This document shows positions 21,827 through 31,281 of a DNA stretch of 45,523 nucleotides, in pieces; position 1 is the stretch's first letter; each line of letters starts with the position of its first letter. The notes under the pieces are model-generated. The model saw only the letters and a program-made list of their open reading frames with translations. It did not search any database and was not told the DNA's origin. Origin of the DNA: Frankiaceae bacterium (lineage in GTDB: Bacteria; Actinomycetota; Actinomycetes; BP-191); the NCBI GenBank assembly GCA_035556555.1, contig DATMES010000023.1:1-45523 (forward strand), written 5' to 3'. Both the position numbers and the translations under genes were made by a program.

Positions 21827-24427
21827 GTGGGTGCACGGTTCACACGGGGACGGGTGGTGGCGGCGTCGGCCGTCCTCGCCATGTCCGCCGCGGTGTCCCC
21901 GGCCGACGGCGCCTCGTGCACCGCGCGGCAGAAGCTGCCCGACCAGTGGACACGGATCGCGGCCCCCGACTTCACCGACGGCGGCGGGACCCTCACCGGG
22001 TACGACGCCGCCGACCCGCGGCCAGGCCACCTCGTGGTCACCAACGGCATCGAGATCGCGGCCACGACCGACGGCGGCTGTCAGTGGACGACGTCCGCGT
22101 TCCCGCAGGACGAGAGCCTGGTGCCCGAGCTCGGCCTCGGCGAGGCCAAGGTCGTCGGCCGCTCGGTGACCCAGGTCCGCTTCGCGGACCACGCCGACGA
22201 CTACGTCTGGGCGATCGGCGCGACGGACGTCGCCACCGACGACCTCGTCGCGAGCCAGCCGCGGGTCCTCTACAGCCGCGACAGCGGCGCGTCGTTCTCG
22301 TCGCGGGTCGCGGGCCTCCCCCGGATCGGCCGCCCGGTCTCGATCCGCGGGTACTCCGCGACCCAGGCGGCGCTGCTGTTCCGCGAGACCGGCGCGACGA
22401 CGACGTACACGCTCTACACGACCAGGGACGCGGGCCTGAGCTGGACCGAGGAGATCGAGGACCTGCCGCAGCTCGACGACTTCGTCATGGACTTCGACCG
22501 GTTCTGGGCGTGGAGCAGCAACGGCCTCTACCTCCTCGCCGCCGACCGGGCGCTGAAGATCCCTGCCGTCGTCGGACCGGTGAGCGCCGTCGACGTCTCG
22601 TACGCCGGGATCGTGGTCTTCCTCGCGTCGGGCACCCAGGGCTACGCGTCGAGGGACTTCGGGCTCACGTGGTACCCCACGCTCACCCCGGAGAGCGTCA
22701 ACTCGGCGTCCAGCCAGCCGGACGTCCCCGGTCTCATGGCGATCTCAGGGATCCACGAGAACGTCCTCGTCAGGACGCCGAACGGCACCACCGTGGACTT
22801 CTCGCCGTGGGACGAGAACGTCGCCGACGTGCAGTTCGTCTCGTCGCGCACCCCGGAGGGGTACCCGCTCTACGCGTACGCCGCCGAGTCCGTCTACGAG
22901 CGCATGATCCCGTTCAGCTACGAGCCGCCGGAGCCGCCGCCGATCGTCGATCTCGACCCGCCGAAGAAGCCCGTCAAGCTCGAGGCGTCGATCAAGCCGG
23001 AGCGCCAGGTCGTCCGGCTCGAGCCGAACGAGTCGAAGGTCGTCGACTACACCGTCACGATCCCGCCCGTGCCGACGCCGCTCGACGTGTACTTCATGAC
23101 CGACAGCACGAACTCGATGCGCGGCACGATCGCGAGCGTCCAGGAGGGCGTGCAGAACATCGTCGACGGCCTCTCCGCGACCGGCGTCGACCTCAACTTC
23201 GGCATCGCCGACTTCCGCGACTACCCGCAGCAGCCCGGCGACAGCAACTACGCGTACAAGGTGCACCGCGAGATCGGTCCGATCGACACCGACCTCGAGG
23301 ACGCGCTCCAGGGCCTGACCACGGGCGGCGGTACGACCGACGGCGACGACTCGGCGCTCGAGGCGATCTACCAGGCCGTCACCGGCGCCGGCCGCAAGGA
23401 CCCGCTCGTCGTCGGCGGCGACCTCATCAAGCCCGGCCTCGACGCCGGCTTCCGGCCCGAGGCGATGAAGGTCGTGCTCCTCGCGAGCGACGACGGCATG
23501 CGCCACCCCGGCGCGGCCAACCCGACGTACCCCGGTCCCAGCCTCGCCACGGTGCGCCAGGCCTTGAAGGACAGTGGCGTCTACCTCGTCGGCATCGAGG
23601 TCGACACCAACAGCGGCGACTCGCCGCGCGAGGAGCTCGAGGACCTCGCGGAGGCGACCGGCGCCGTCGCGCCGCCGCAGGGCGTCGACTGCGACAGCGA
23701 CGGCCTCTCCGACATCTCCGCCGCGGAGCCGCTCGTCTGCGAGTTCGACCCGCGCGCGGGCACCGGCATCGCCGAGGCGTTCGTGTCGATGCTCGCCGGC
23801 ATCAAGGACCTCGCGCCGATCGACCTCGCGGTCAAGAGCGCGTCGCCGTACGTCGCACCCGCGAGCCAGGTGCACTTCCCCGACGTCAACGTCAAGGCGC
23901 CGAACACGTTCCCGCTGGCCGTCGAGTTCAGCTGCACCAAGAAGAACGCCGGCACCGACACGACCGTCACGATCAGCGCCAACCGGACCGGCGAGGAGGT
24001 CGTACGGACCACGGCGACGCTGCGCTGCATCGCGCCGCCGCGGCCGAAGCCGCCGCTGCCCGAGCCGCCGCCCCCGCTGGTGATCCCCGCGGTGGTCATC
24101 CCGCCGCTCATCCCGGCGGCCGCGCCCCCGGCGCCGATCAACAACCCGCCGCCCAACACCAACCCGAACCCCAACCCGAACCCGAATCCGCAGGGTGGCT
24201 TCGCCGCCCAGGAGGAGGAGCAGCTCCAGCTCGCGCTGGCGGAGAACGAGTTCGGCGTCGACTACGAGACCGACCTCGACATGACCGGCCTCGACCGCAC
24301 CGGCCCGCCCGCGCCGGCGCTGGCCTGGGCGGCGGCGTTCGCGATGACGGGCGCCGCGGCGTTCGGCGTCCGCCTGTCCAGACGATCCACCCCAGCCCCC
24401 GTGTTCGACCCCAGGGAGCACCGATGA
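21827..24427 (+). CDS. Surface protein: Asp-box repeats, von Willebrand A domain, C-terminal membrane anchor
   Basis: An 866-aa product with a signal peptide (about residues 1-29). Four Asp-box (BNR-like) motifs follow: TTDGGCQW (~80), SRDSGASF (~150), TRDAGLSW (~198) and SRDFGLTW (~275), suggesting a beta-propeller. A VWA domain starts near residue 420; its MIDAS is DSTNSM with TGGGTTDGDD near 500, close to integrin-beta style. A Ca-type DCDSDGLSD segment (~625), a beta domain, a long Pro/Asn linker, one membrane span (~827-848) and a short basic tail end it. The GTG start has GGGGAG 6 nt upstream. Probably an extracellular adhesion or sensing protein; no exact family recognised. It overlaps the next gene (ATGA). 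Confidence 0.85.
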   Translation: MGARFTRGRVVAASAVLAMSAAVSPADGASCTARQKLPDQWTRIAAPDFTDGGGTLTGYDAADPRPGHLVVTNGIEIAATTDGGCQWTTSAFPQDESLVPELGLGEAKVVGRSVTQVRFADHADDYVWAIGATDVATDDLVASQPRVLYSRDSGASFSSRVAGLPRIGRPVSIRGYSATQAALLFRETGATTTYTLYTTRDAGLSWTEEIEDLPQLDDFVMDFDRFWAWSSNGLYLLAADRALKIPAVVGPVSAVDVSYAGIVVFLASGTQGYASRDFGLTWYPTLTPESVNSASSQPDVPGLMAISGIHENVLVRTPNGTTVDFSPWDENVADVQFVSSRTPEGYPLYAYAAESVYERMIPFSYEPPEPPPIVDLDPPKKPVKLEASIKPERQVVRLEPNESKVVDYTVTIPPVPTPLDVYFMTDSTNSMRGTIASVQEGVQNIVDGLSATGVDLNFGIADFRDYPQQPGDSNYAYKVHREIGPIDTDLEDALQGLTTGGGTTDGDDSALEAIYQAVTGAGRKDPLVVGGDLIKPGLDAGFRPEAMKVVLLASDDGMRHPGAANPTYPGPSLATVRQALKDSGVYLVGIEVDTNSGDSPREELEDLAEATGAVAPPQGVDCDSDGLSDISAAEPLVCEFDPRAGTGIAEAFVSMLAGIKDLAPIDLAVKSASPYVAPASQVHFPDVNVKAPNTFPLAVEFSCTKKNAGTDTTVTISANRTGEEVVRTTATLRCIAPPRPKPPLPEPPPPLVIPAVVIPPLIPAAAPPAPINNPPPNTNPNPNPNPNPQGGFAAQEEEQLQLALAENEFGVDYETDLDMTGLDRTGPPAPALAWAAAFAMTGAAAFGVRLSRRSTPAPVFDPREHR

Positions 24428-25062
24428 GAGCCCGCCTCGCCGTCCCCCTCGCGGCGCTGTGCGTCGTGACCGGCGCCAACGCCGCCGTCGCGGCCGCCAA
24501 GCCGGCCTGCCTGCTGGTCGTCGACGCGGCAGGCGACGGGACATCGTTCGGAGGGACGGTCCCGAACCGCGACAGCCTCGACATCCGCAGCGCGGACGTG
24601 GCGACCGGTGCGCGGAACCTCGTCGGTGTCATCCGCCTCGGCTCCGTGAGCGTCGACCCGACGCTGGCCACGGGCGTCAACTACACGCTGAGCTGGCGTG
24701 CGGGCGTGGTGCACCAGGCGTTCTCTCTCAGCCAGTACGCGGACGGGTCGCGGGTCGCGGTGTTCATCCCGAACGTCGACAGCACTGGGGGCGGGAACGC
24801 GGTCGACGCGACGTTCACCGTCCAGCCGGCCACCAACACCCTGACCTTCAGCGTGCCGCGGAAGGCAAATCCCGTGCTCGCGAAGCGCGGCGCCAGGTTC
24901 AACGGGCTCTCCGTGAGCGCCGCTCCCGACGCCAACATCGGGGTGAACCAGAACGGCTTCAGCTTCACGGTCGACGGCAGCCTCGGGAACATCGACGGCG
25001 ACACCGCGTCGTCGGGCAAGACGTACACCGACCTCGCTCGCAGCTGCGTCAAGGGCGTGTGA
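24424..25062 (+). CDS. Secreted protein of unknown function (paralogue 1)
   Basis: 212 aa with a Sec signal peptide (cleavage near ANAAVAA). The mature protein starts with KPACLLVVDAAGDG and ends in a Cys eight residues or so before the stop (SCVKG), so the two Cys may form one disulfide. The body is beta-rich. The next gene is a paralogue sharing C-L-x-VVDA-x-GDG, the D-I-x-S-x-D-x-ATG-x-RNLV segment and the SGKTY/SGKSY ending. It is co-translated with the Asp-box/VWA protein, so it is probably a partner or ligand of that protein. Confidence 0.85.
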   Translation: MRARLAVPLAALCVVTGANAAVAAAKPACLLVVDAAGDGTSFGGTVPNRDSLDIRSADVATGARNLVGVIRLGSVSVDPTLATGVNYTLSWRAGVVHQAFSLSQYADGSRVAVFIPNVDSTGGGNAVDATFTVQPATNTLTFSVPRKANPVLAKRGARFNGLSVSAAPDANIGVNQNGFSFTVDGSLGNIDGDTASSGKTYTDLARSCVKGV

Positions 25063-25085
25063 TCCCCCTACAGAGGAGCTTCCTC

Positions 25086-25700
25086 ATGCGTACGACCCGT
25101 CTCGCCGTCCCCGTGGCGGTCCTGCTCGCCGCCTCCGGGCTGAACGCCGCCTCCGCCGCCGCGCGCAAGCCGGTCTGCCTGCAGGTGGTGGACGCCTCTG
25201 GCGACGGCATGGTGGCCGCCGACCAGACGTCCGAGGCGCTCGACATCCTCAGCGGCGACATCGCGACGGGGAAGCGCAACCTCGTCGCCGCGATGCGGCT
25301 GACGACCGTCGAGCGCGACCAGTTCCAGACGACGGGCGTCACGTACGTCTGGACGTGGTCGGTCGGCGGTGTCACGCAGCGTCTCGCGTACTACGTGTAC
25401 GTGGGCGGGACGACCAGCGCCAGCTTCGACCCGAACACGGCGGCGGGCGCCAGCGGTGACGAGGTCAACGTGTCCGCGTTCGCCGACGGCGCGACGAAGA
25501 CGATCACGTGGACCGTCGCGCGTAAGCTCCTCGGCCCGGTGAAGAAGGGCGCGAAGTTCTCGGCGTTCAAGCTGACGACGCACCTGGGCCTCAACCAGCG
25601 CCTCTCCGGTGAGGGCCGCTCGCAGGTGTCGGTCGCGGACACGGCGCAGAGCGGGAAGTCGTACGTCGACGGCACGATCACCTGCCTCAAGGGCACCTAG
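25086..25700 (+). CDS. Secreted protein of unknown function (paralogue 2)
   Basis: 204 aa, Sec signal peptide (cleavage near ASAAA). The mature region begins KPVCLQVVDASGDG and ends TCLKGT. It is a clear tandem duplicate of the preceding gene by shared start, middle (LDILSGDIATGKRNLVAAMR) and end, though much of the middle has diverged. Start ATG 25086 has GAGGAG 7 nt upstream. No domain recognised. Last gene of the three-gene cassette between hisF and hisI. Confidence 0.85.
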   Translation: MRTTRLAVPVAVLLAASGLNAASAAARKPVCLQVVDASGDGMVAADQTSEALDILSGDIATGKRNLVAAMRLTTVERDQFQTTGVTYVWTWSVGGVTQRLAYYVYVGGTTSASFDPNTAAGASGDEVNVSAFADGATKTITWTVARKLLGPVKKGAKFSAFKLTTHLGLNQRLSGEGRSQVSVADTAQSGKSYVDGTITCLKGT

Positions 25701-25724
25701 GCCGAATCTGCGAGACTCGGTCGC

Positions 25725-26096
25725 ATGACCGACGCACGTCCTTCGAGCCTCGACCCCGCCATCGCCGCGCGCCTCAAGCGCGACGCGCACGGGCTGTTCC
25801 CCGCCGTCGCGCAGCAGCACGACACCGGCGAGGTGCTCATGGTCGGCTGGATGGACGACGAGGCACTGCACCGCACGCTCACGACGGGCCGGTGCACGTA
25901 CTGGTCGCGCAGCCGTAGCGAGTACTGGGTCAAGGGCGAGACGTCCGGCCACCAGCAGTGGGTGCGCTCGGTCGCGCTCGACTGCGACGGCGACACCGTG
26001 CTCGTCAAGGTCGACCAGGTCGGCGCGGCCTGCCACACCGGCGACCGCACCTGCTTCGACGCCGACGTGCTGACCGCCGTCGTCGGCGCGCCGTGA
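25725..26096 (+). CDS. hisI: Phosphoribosyl-AMP cyclohydrolase
   Basis: The third step of histidine synthesis, opening the adenine ring of PR-AMP; Zn and Mg dependent. 123 aa, the cyclohydrolase alone without a HisE part. [35 protein letters not shown] and the Zn-site Cys in [10 protein letters not shown] are intact. The start ATG lies 7 nt after GAGACT, a weak -10-like box. The stop overlaps trpE (GTGA), linking histidine and tryptophan synthesis in one unit. Confidence 0.96.
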   Translation: MTDARPSSLDPAIAARLKRDAHGLFPAVAQQHDTGEVLMVGWMDDEALHRTLTTGRCTYWSRSRSEYWVKGETSGHQQWVRSVALDCDGDTVLVKVDQVGAACHTGDRTCFDADVLTAVVGAP

Positions 26097-27601
26097 CCAC
26101 TGGCGTCGTCGCGCCGGACAGGGAGACGTTCCGTACGCTCGCCCGCGACCGCCGCGTCATCCCCGTCACCCGCCGCCTGCTGGCCGACGGCGAGACGCCG
26201 GTCGGCGTCTACCGCAAGCTCGCGGGGGACAGGCCGGGGACGTTCCTGCTCGAGTCGGCGGAGCACGGGCGGTCGTGGTCGCGGTACTCGTTCGTCGGCG
26301 CGCGCTCGGCCGCGACGCTGACCGAGCGTGACGGCGAGGCGCACTGGACGGGTACGCCGCCCGTCGGCCTGCCGATGTCGGGCGACCCGCTGGCGGCGCT
26401 GCGGGAGAGCGTGGCGCGGCTGCGAACGGAGCCGCTGCCGGGTCTCCCGCCGCTGACGGGCGGGCTGGTCGGCTACCTGTCGTACGACGCCGTCCGCCGC
26501 CTGGAGCGCCTGCCGGAGAAGGCGACGGACGACCTGCACGTACCGGAGCTGGCGTTCGTCCTCGCGACGGACCTCGCGGTGCTCGACCACGACGACGGGT
26601 CGGTGCTGCTCATCGCCAACGCCGTCAACTGGGACGACTCCGACGAGCGGGTGGACGCGGCGTACGACGACGCCGTCGCGCGCCTCGACGCGATGACCGC
26701 CGACCTCGCCAAGCCCGCCGACCCGACGGCCGCGACGCTCTCCACGGACGTGTCGCTCGACGACGTCGCGTCGGTGACCCCGGAGGGCGGGTACGCCGCC
26801 GCCGTCGAGCGCGCGAAGGAGGAGATCCGCGCGGGCGAGGTGTTCCAGGTCGTGCTGTCGCAGCGGTTCGAGACGCCGACGACGGCCGCGCCGCTCGACG
26901 TCTACCGGGTGCTGCGCGCGCTCAACCCGAGCCCGTACATGTACCTGCTGCGCTTCGACGGCTTCGACGTCATCGGGTCCTCGCCCGAGGCGCTGGTCAA
27001 GGTCGAGGGCGGCCGCGCGCTCGTCCGCCCCATCGCGGGAACGAAGCCGCGTGGCGCGACGCCCGAGGCCGACGCCGCGCTCGCCGCCGAGCTCATCGCG
27101 GACCCGAAGGAGCGCGCCGAGCACGTCATGCTCGTCGACCTCGGCCGCAACGACCTCGGCCGCGTCTGCCTCCCGGGCTCCGTCGAGGTCGTGGACTTCT
27201 TCACGGTCGAGCGGTACTCCCACGTCATGCACATCGTCTCCACCGTCGTGGGTCAGGTGGCGCCGGAGCACGCGGCGTACGACGTCCTCGCGGCCTGCTT
27301 CCCCGCGGGCACGCTGTCGGGTGCGCCGAAGCCGCGCGCGATGGAGCTGATCGAGGAGATCGAGCCGCGCCGCCGCGGGCTCTACGGCGGCGCCGTCGGC
27401 TACCTCGACTTCGCCGGCGACCTCGACGCGTGCATCGCGATCCGCACGGTGCTGTTGCGCGACGGCATCGCCTACGTCCAGGCGGGCGCCGGCGTCGTCG
27501 CCGACAGCGACGGACCGACCGAGGACGCCGAGTGCCGCAACAAGGCCGCCGCCGTCCTCACCGCGATCCGCGCCGCGGAGACGCTGCGGCCGGTGTCGTG
27601 A
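26093..27601 (+). CDS. trpE: Anthranilate synthase component I
   Basis: Converts chorismate and ammonia to anthranilate. 502 aa. The N-terminal Trp-binding region has [18 protein letters not shown]. The catalytic region has [46 protein letters not shown] and [16 protein letters not shown]. The LLES element indicates feedback inhibition by tryptophan. Because the gene starts inside hisI there is no leader attenuator. The glutaminase TrpG is not in the window. Confidence 0.97.
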   Translation: MTTGVVAPDRETFRTLARDRRVIPVTRRLLADGETPVGVYRKLAGDRPGTFLLESAEHGRSWSRYSFVGARSAATLTERDGEAHWTGTPPVGLPMSGDPLAALRESVARLRTEPLPGLPPLTGGLVGYLSYDAVRRLERLPEKATDDLHVPELAFVLATDLAVLDHDDGSVLLIANAVNWDDSDERVDAAYDDAVARLDAMTADLAKPADPTAATLSTDVSLDDVASVTPEGGYAAAVERAKEEIRAGEVFQVVLSQRFETPTTAAPLDVYRVLRALNPSPYMYLLRFDGFDVIGSSPEALVKVEGGRALVRPIAGTKPRGATPEADAALAAELIADPKERAEHVMLVDLGRNDLGRVCLPGSVEVVDFFTVERYSHVMHIVSTVVGQVAPEHAAYDVLAACFPAGTLSGAPKPRAMELIEEIEPRRRGLYGGAVGYLDFAGDLDACIAIRTVLLRDGIAYVQAGAGVVADSDGPTEDAECRNKAAAVLTAIRAAETLRPVS

Positions 27602-28131
27602 CGCGCGGCCTGCGCGCGGCGCTCGCGGGGTGCCTGCTCTCGGGCGCGCTCATCCTGCTGGCGGCGGGGCGGGCGTGGGCGGACGTGTCGTACCCCGACC
27701 GCCCGCGCACCGTCAGCGGCACCGCGCTCGTCGGCTCGCTGGGCACGTGGGGCCTCGTCGCATTGGCGGGCGTCGTGGCCGTCGCCGCGACGAAGCGCTG
27801 GGGGCGCATCCTCGTCGGCGGCGCTTTGGCGGCGGCCGGCTCGACCGTCGTGGCGCTCACCGCGAGCGCCATCAGGGACGCCGAGCTGCGTGTGCTCGAC
27901 GACGCGATCCTGCGCCGCGTCACCGTCGTACCGACCGACGTCGACCTGACCCTCTGGCCGTACGTCACCCTCGCGGCCGGCGCGCTGCTCGCCGCGACCG
28001 GCGTCCTCGTCGCGGCGCGCGGCCCGCGGTGGGCGGGGCTCTCGGCGAGGTACGACGCCCCCGCCGAGCGCCCTGCGACCGATGCCGACCTCTGGGCCGC
28101 GCTGGACCGCGGCGAGGACCCCACGGCGTAA
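27598..28131 (+). CDS. Trp operon-associated membrane protein (TIGR02234 / Trp_oprn_chp type)
   Basis: 177 aa with about four hydrophobic spans (residues ~8-28, 46-65, 72-92, 118-140) and a short acidic C-terminal tail. Its position between trpE and trpC and the [17 protein letters not shown] loop after span 1 match the actinobacterial Trp-biosynthesis-associated membrane protein. Its function is unknown; a link to tryptophan or aromatic precursor transport is only guesswork. The GTG overlaps the trpE stop. Confidence 0.88.
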   Translation: MTRGLRAALAGCLLSGALILLAAGRAWADVSYPDRPRTVSGTALVGSLGTWGLVALAGVVAVAATKRWGRILVGGALAAAGSTVVALTASAIRDAELRVLDDAILRRVTVVPTDVDLTLWPYVTLAAGALLAATGVLVAARGPRWAGLSARYDAPAERPATDADLWAALDRGEDPTA

Positions 28132-28135
28132 TCGC

Positions 28136-28141
28136 TACGAT
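28136..28141 (+). promoter_or_regulatory. Putative internal leaderless promoter of trpC
   Basis: TACGAT lies 6 nt before the trpC ATG, in the only gap (16 nt) between trpE and trpA. No Shine-Dalgarno is present, so trpC may start as a leaderless internal transcript that uncouples trpCBA from trpE. Confidence 0.5.
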
Positions 28142-28147
28142 CGGCCG

Positions 28148-28957
28148 ATGAGCGTCCTCGACGAGATCCTGGCCGGCGTCCGTGAGGACGTCGCCACGCG
28201 CCAGGCCGAGCGGTCCATGGACGAGCTCAAGGAGATCGCCGCCCGCAGGCCACCCGCACTCGACGCCATTGCCGCGCTGAAGAAGCCCGGCGTCTCCGTC
28301 ATCGCCGAGGTCAAGCGGCGCTCGCCGTCGAAGGGCACGCTCGCCGAGATCGACGACCCGGCCGGCCTCGCCACCGCATACGCCGAGGGCGGCGCCGCCG
28401 TCGTCTCCGTCATCACCGAGGAACGCCGCTTCGGCGGCTCACTCGCCGACCTCGACGCCGTACGCCGCGCCGTCGAGATCCCGGTGCTGCGCAAGGACTT
28501 CGTCGTCACGCCGTACCAGATCTGGGAGGCGCGGGCGCACGGTGCCGACCTCGTGCTGCTCGTCGTCGCGGCCTTGGAGCAGACGGCGCTGGTGTCGTAC
28601 GTCGAGCGCGTCGAGTCGCTCGGGATGACGCCGCTCGTCGAGGTGCACGACCGCGAGGAGATGGAACGCGCGCTCGACGCCGGCGCGCACGTCATCGGCG
28701 TCAACGCCCGCGACCTGCGCACGCTCGAGGTCGACCGCGGCGTCTTCGCGTCGCTCTCCGGCGACATTCCCGGCTCCGTCGTCAAGGTCGCGGAGTCCGG
28801 CGTACGCGACGTGCACGACCTGCGCGCGTACGCCGACGCCGGCGCCGACGCGGTCCTCGTCGGCGAGGGCCTCGTGACCGGACCCGACCCGCGGCACGCC
28901 GTCGCGGAGCTCGTCGCCGCGGGGGCGCACCCCACGGTCAGCAGGTTCCCGCAGTGA
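28148..28957 (+). CDS. trpC: Indole-3-glycerol phosphate synthase
   Basis: Closes the indole ring from CdRP. 269 aa, monofunctional. [61 protein letters not shown] (here [13 protein letters not shown]) and [11 protein letters not shown] are the family boxes, with the catalytic Lys/Glu residues intact. The stop overlaps the trpB GTG. Confidence 0.97.
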   Translation: MSVLDEILAGVREDVATRQAERSMDELKEIAARRPPALDAIAALKKPGVSVIAEVKRRSPSKGTLAEIDDPAGLATAYAEGGAAVVSVITEERRFGGSLADLDAVRRAVEIPVLRKDFVVTPYQIWEARAHGADLVLLVVAALEQTALVSYVERVESLGMTPLVEVHDREEMERALDAGAHVIGVNARDLRTLEVDRGVFASLSGDIPGSVVKVAESGVRDVHDLRAYADAGADAVLVGEGLVTGPDPRHAVAELVAAGAHPTVSRFPQ

Positions 28958-30138
28958 CGGCACTGCCCGACCTGACCGGCCACTTCGGGCCGTACGGCGG
29001 GCGGTTCGTCCCCGAGGCGCTGGTCGCCGCGCTGGACGAGCTGACGGCGGCGTACGACGCCGCGCGCGCGGAACCGGCCTTCGGTGACGAGCTCGACCGG
29101 CTGCTGACGACGTACGCCGGACGGCCCACCCCGCTCACCGACGCGCGGCGGCTGTCGGAGCACGCCGGCGGCGCGCGCATCCTGCTCAAGCGCGAGGACC
29201 TCGCGCACACCGGCAGCCACAAGATCAACAACGTCCTCGGCCAGGTGCTGCTCACGAAGCGCATGGGCAAGCCGCGGGTCATCGCCGAGACCGGCGCCGG
29301 CCAGCATGGCGTCGCGACCGCGACAGGCTGCGCGCTGCTCGGCCTCGAGTGCGTCGTCTACATGGGCGAGGAGGACACCCGCCGCCAGGCCCTCAACGTC
29401 GCCCGCATGCGCCTCCTCGGCGCCGAGGTCGTGCCCGTCGCGACCGGTCAGGCGACGCTCAAGGACGCCATCAACGAGGCCATGCGCGACTGGGTCACCA
29501 ACGTCGACCGCACCCACTACGTCATCGGCTCCGTCGTCGGCCCGCACCCGTTCCCGATGATGGTCCGCGACTTCCAGCGGGTCATCGGCGTGGAGGCGCG
29601 GCAGCAGTGCCTCGACCTCGTCGGCCGGCTGCCCGACGCGGCGGTCGCGGCGGTGGGCGGCGGGTCGAACTCGATGGGCCTGTTCCACCCGTTCGTGCCC
29701 GACTCCTCGGTACGCCTCGTCGGCTGCGAGGCGGGCGGCGACGGCGGCGCGTTGCACGCCGCGACGCTCGTCGGCGGGTCGCCTGGTGTGCTGCACGGCG
29801 CGCGGTCGTACCTGCTGCAGGACGACGACGGGCAGACGCTGGAGACGCACTCGATCTCGGCCGGCCTCGACTACCCGGGCGTCGGGCCGGAGCACGCCTG
29901 GCTGCGCGACCAGGGCCGCGCCGAGTACCGGCGGGTGAGTGATGCCGAGGCGATGGAGGCGTTCGCGCTGCTGTGCCGTACGGAGGGCATCATCCCGGCG
30001 ATCGAGACCGCGCACGCCGTCGCGGGCGCCGTGGCCGTCGCGCGCGAGCTCGGCCCCGACGGCGTCGTCGTCGTCTGCCACTCGGGCCGCGGCGACAAGG
30101 ACGTGGACACCGCGGGCAAGTGGTTCCACCTGCTGTGA
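28954..30138 (+). CDS. trpB: Tryptophan synthase beta chain
   Basis: A PLP enzyme condensing indole with serine. 394 aa. The N-terminus [15 protein letters not shown] is typical of TrpB1. The PLP Lys is Lys90 in [31 protein letters not shown] (phosphate cradle) and [12 protein letters not shown] are intact. It pairs with TrpA, whose GTG overlaps this stop, for indole channelling. Confidence 0.98.
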   Translation: MTALPDLTGHFGPYGGRFVPEALVAALDELTAAYDAARAEPAFGDELDRLLTTYAGRPTPLTDARRLSEHAGGARILLKREDLAHTGSHKINNVLGQVLLTKRMGKPRVIAETGAGQHGVATATGCALLGLECVVYMGEEDTRRQALNVARMRLLGAEVVPVATGQATLKDAINEAMRDWVTNVDRTHYVIGSVVGPHPFPMMVRDFQRVIGVEARQQCLDLVGRLPDAAVAAVGGGSNSMGLFHPFVPDSSVRLVGCEAGGDGGALHAATLVGGSPGVLHGARSYLLQDDDGQTLETHSISAGLDYPGVGPEHAWLRDQGRAEYRRVSDAEAMEAFALLCRTEGIIPAIETAHAVAGAVAVARELGPDGVVVVCHSGRGDKDVDTAGKWFHLL

Positions 30139-30908
30139 CCTTGTCCTCCGCTTTCGCTCCCGGCCGCGCCGCGCTGGTCGGCTACCTGCCCGCGGGCTTC
30201 GCGGGCGTCGACGCGTTCAAGGCGATGGTCGACAACGGCGTCGACGTCGTCGAGGTCGGGCTGCCGTACTCCGACCCGCTCATGGACGGCCCGGTCATCC
30301 AGGCCGCGGTGCAGCGCGCGCTCGACGCGAAGACGGGTACGCGCGACGTGCTGGCGACCGTGGAAGGTGTTGCGGCGCTGGGCGTCCCTGTCGTCGTCAT
30401 GACGTACTGGAACCCCGTGGAGCGCTACGGCGCCGCGGCGTTCGCGCGCGACCTGCGCAGCGCCGGGGGAGCGGGCGCCATCACGCCCGACCTCATCCCC
30501 GAGGAGGCGGGCGAGTGGCTGGAGGCCGTGCGCGCCCACGACCTCGACCCCGTCTTCCTCGTCGCGCCGTCGTCCACCCGCGAGCGCATCGAGGTCGTGG
30601 CCCGGACCAACGGCGGGTTCGTCTACGCCGCGTCGACCATGGGCGTCACCGGCACGCGCGACGCGGTGTCCGACGTCGCGCCCGCGCTCGTCGCGCGGGT
30701 CCGCGAGGCCACGTCGCTGCCGGTGTGCGTCGGCCTCGGTGTCTCGAACGGCGCGCAGGCGGCGCAGGTCGCGGCGTACGCCGACGGGGTCATCGTGGGG
30801 TCGGCGTTCGTCCGGGCGGTCCTCGACGCCGACTCGCCGCGTGCGGCGAACGCCGCCCTCGGCATGCTCGCGGCCGACCTCGCCGCGGGGTGCCGTGGAT
30901 CCATCTGA
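30135..30908 (+). CDS. trpA: Tryptophan synthase alpha chain
   Basis: Cleaves indole-3-glycerol phosphate to indole and G3P. 257 aa. [18 protein letters not shown] carries the catalytic acid pair (Glu40 and Asp51). MTYWNP, the TPDLIPEEA loop, and [14 protein letters not shown] followed by [13 protein letters not shown] are conserved. Start GTG 30135 overlaps trpB; TTG 30141 is an unlikely alternative. In many actinobacteria lgt follows; here remnants follow instead. Confidence 0.96.
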   Translation: MTLSSAFAPGRAALVGYLPAGFAGVDAFKAMVDNGVDVVEVGLPYSDPLMDGPVIQAAVQRALDAKTGTRDVLATVEGVAALGVPVVVMTYWNPVERYGAAAFARDLRSAGGAGAITPDLIPEEAGEWLEAVRAHDLDPVFLVAPSSTRERIEVVARTNGGFVYAASTMGVTGTRDAVSDVAPALVARVREATSLPVCVGLGVSNGAQAAQVAAYADGVIVGSAFVRAVLDADSPRAANAALGMLAADLAAGCRGSI

Positions 30909-30923
30909 CACCGCCCCCGTGAG

Positions 30924-31059
30924 GACTCCACGGCTGCTGACGTCCTGGCCGCGTACCAGCATGGCAAGCGCGACTTCTCGCCCCTCCATATCCGAGGCGC
31001 CGATTTCCGCGGGCGCGACGTGGAGGGTCTGATCTTCCAGGACGCGTTCCTGCACCCCA
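30924..31059 (+). pseudogene. Remnant of a pentapeptide-repeat protein
   Basis: In the frame of trpA after its stop, the translation DVLAAYQHGKRDFSPLHIRG continues as ADFRG-RDVEG-LIFQD-AFL, which follows the A(D/N)(L/F)xx pentapeptide-repeat rule. No convincing start or ribosome binding site is present, and the frame soon turns into Arg-rich nonsense. Probably the N-terminal stub of a decayed gene. With the next remnant it fills the 373-nt gap between trpA and the VIT-family gene. Confidence 0.55.
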
Positions 31060-31080
31060 CGCGGATCGGCGATGCCCGCC

Positions 31081-31131
31081 GAACTTGCGGTGCCGTCGAG
31101 CACGCGCAGGGCCGCCACGCATCGCAAGTTC
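31081..31131. repeat. Inverted repeat at the junction of two remnants
   Basis: GAACTTGCG at 31081-31089 and CGCAAGTTC at 31123-31131 are perfectly complementary 9-mers around a 33-nt centre. They lie exactly between the pentapeptide stub and the Asp-box stub, suggesting an insertion scar or a hairpin element at the break point. Confidence 0.6.
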
Positions 31132-31266
31132 CGCTCGATCGGCGGCCAGGGCGCCGGTGTGGCGAACGACATCGGCTTCACCCACGGCTGGGCGCTCGGG
31201 TTCGGCACGATCCACTACACGCGCGACCGCGGGCGCACGTGGGGGCAGTACACGTTCCAGGGGTGA
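31123..31266 (+). pseudogene. Remnant (C-terminus) of an Asp-box/BNR-type protein
   Basis: The frame reads RKFRSIGGQGAGVANDIGFT, HGWALGFGTIHYT, RDRGRTWGQYTFQG, stop. GTIHYTRDRGRTWGQY is a clear Asp-box (S/T-x-D-x-G-x-T-W). Only about 47 sensible residues precede the stop, and upstream the frame is low quality, so it looks like the tail of a lost beta-propeller protein. A very short real gene is less likely. Confidence 0.5.
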
Positions 31267-31268
31267 CG

Positions 31269-31274
31269 TAGGGT
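31269..31274 (+). promoter_or_regulatory. Putative -10 box of leaderless promoter
   Basis: TAGGGT sits exactly 7 nt before ATG 31282, the same box and spacing as hisD. No ribosome binding site is seen. Confidence 0.6.
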
Positions 31275-31281
31275 CGGGCGC

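Noticed and set aside
21775..25062. 1095-aa plus-strand open frame covering the VWA gene and first paralogue
   Set aside because: Most of it is Arg-rich shadow of the true frame; only the last ~212 residues (from 24424) are a real gene.
26060..26093. Tryptophan attenuator leader before trpE
   Set aside because: trpE starts inside hisI with a four-base overlap, leaving no room for a leader peptide.
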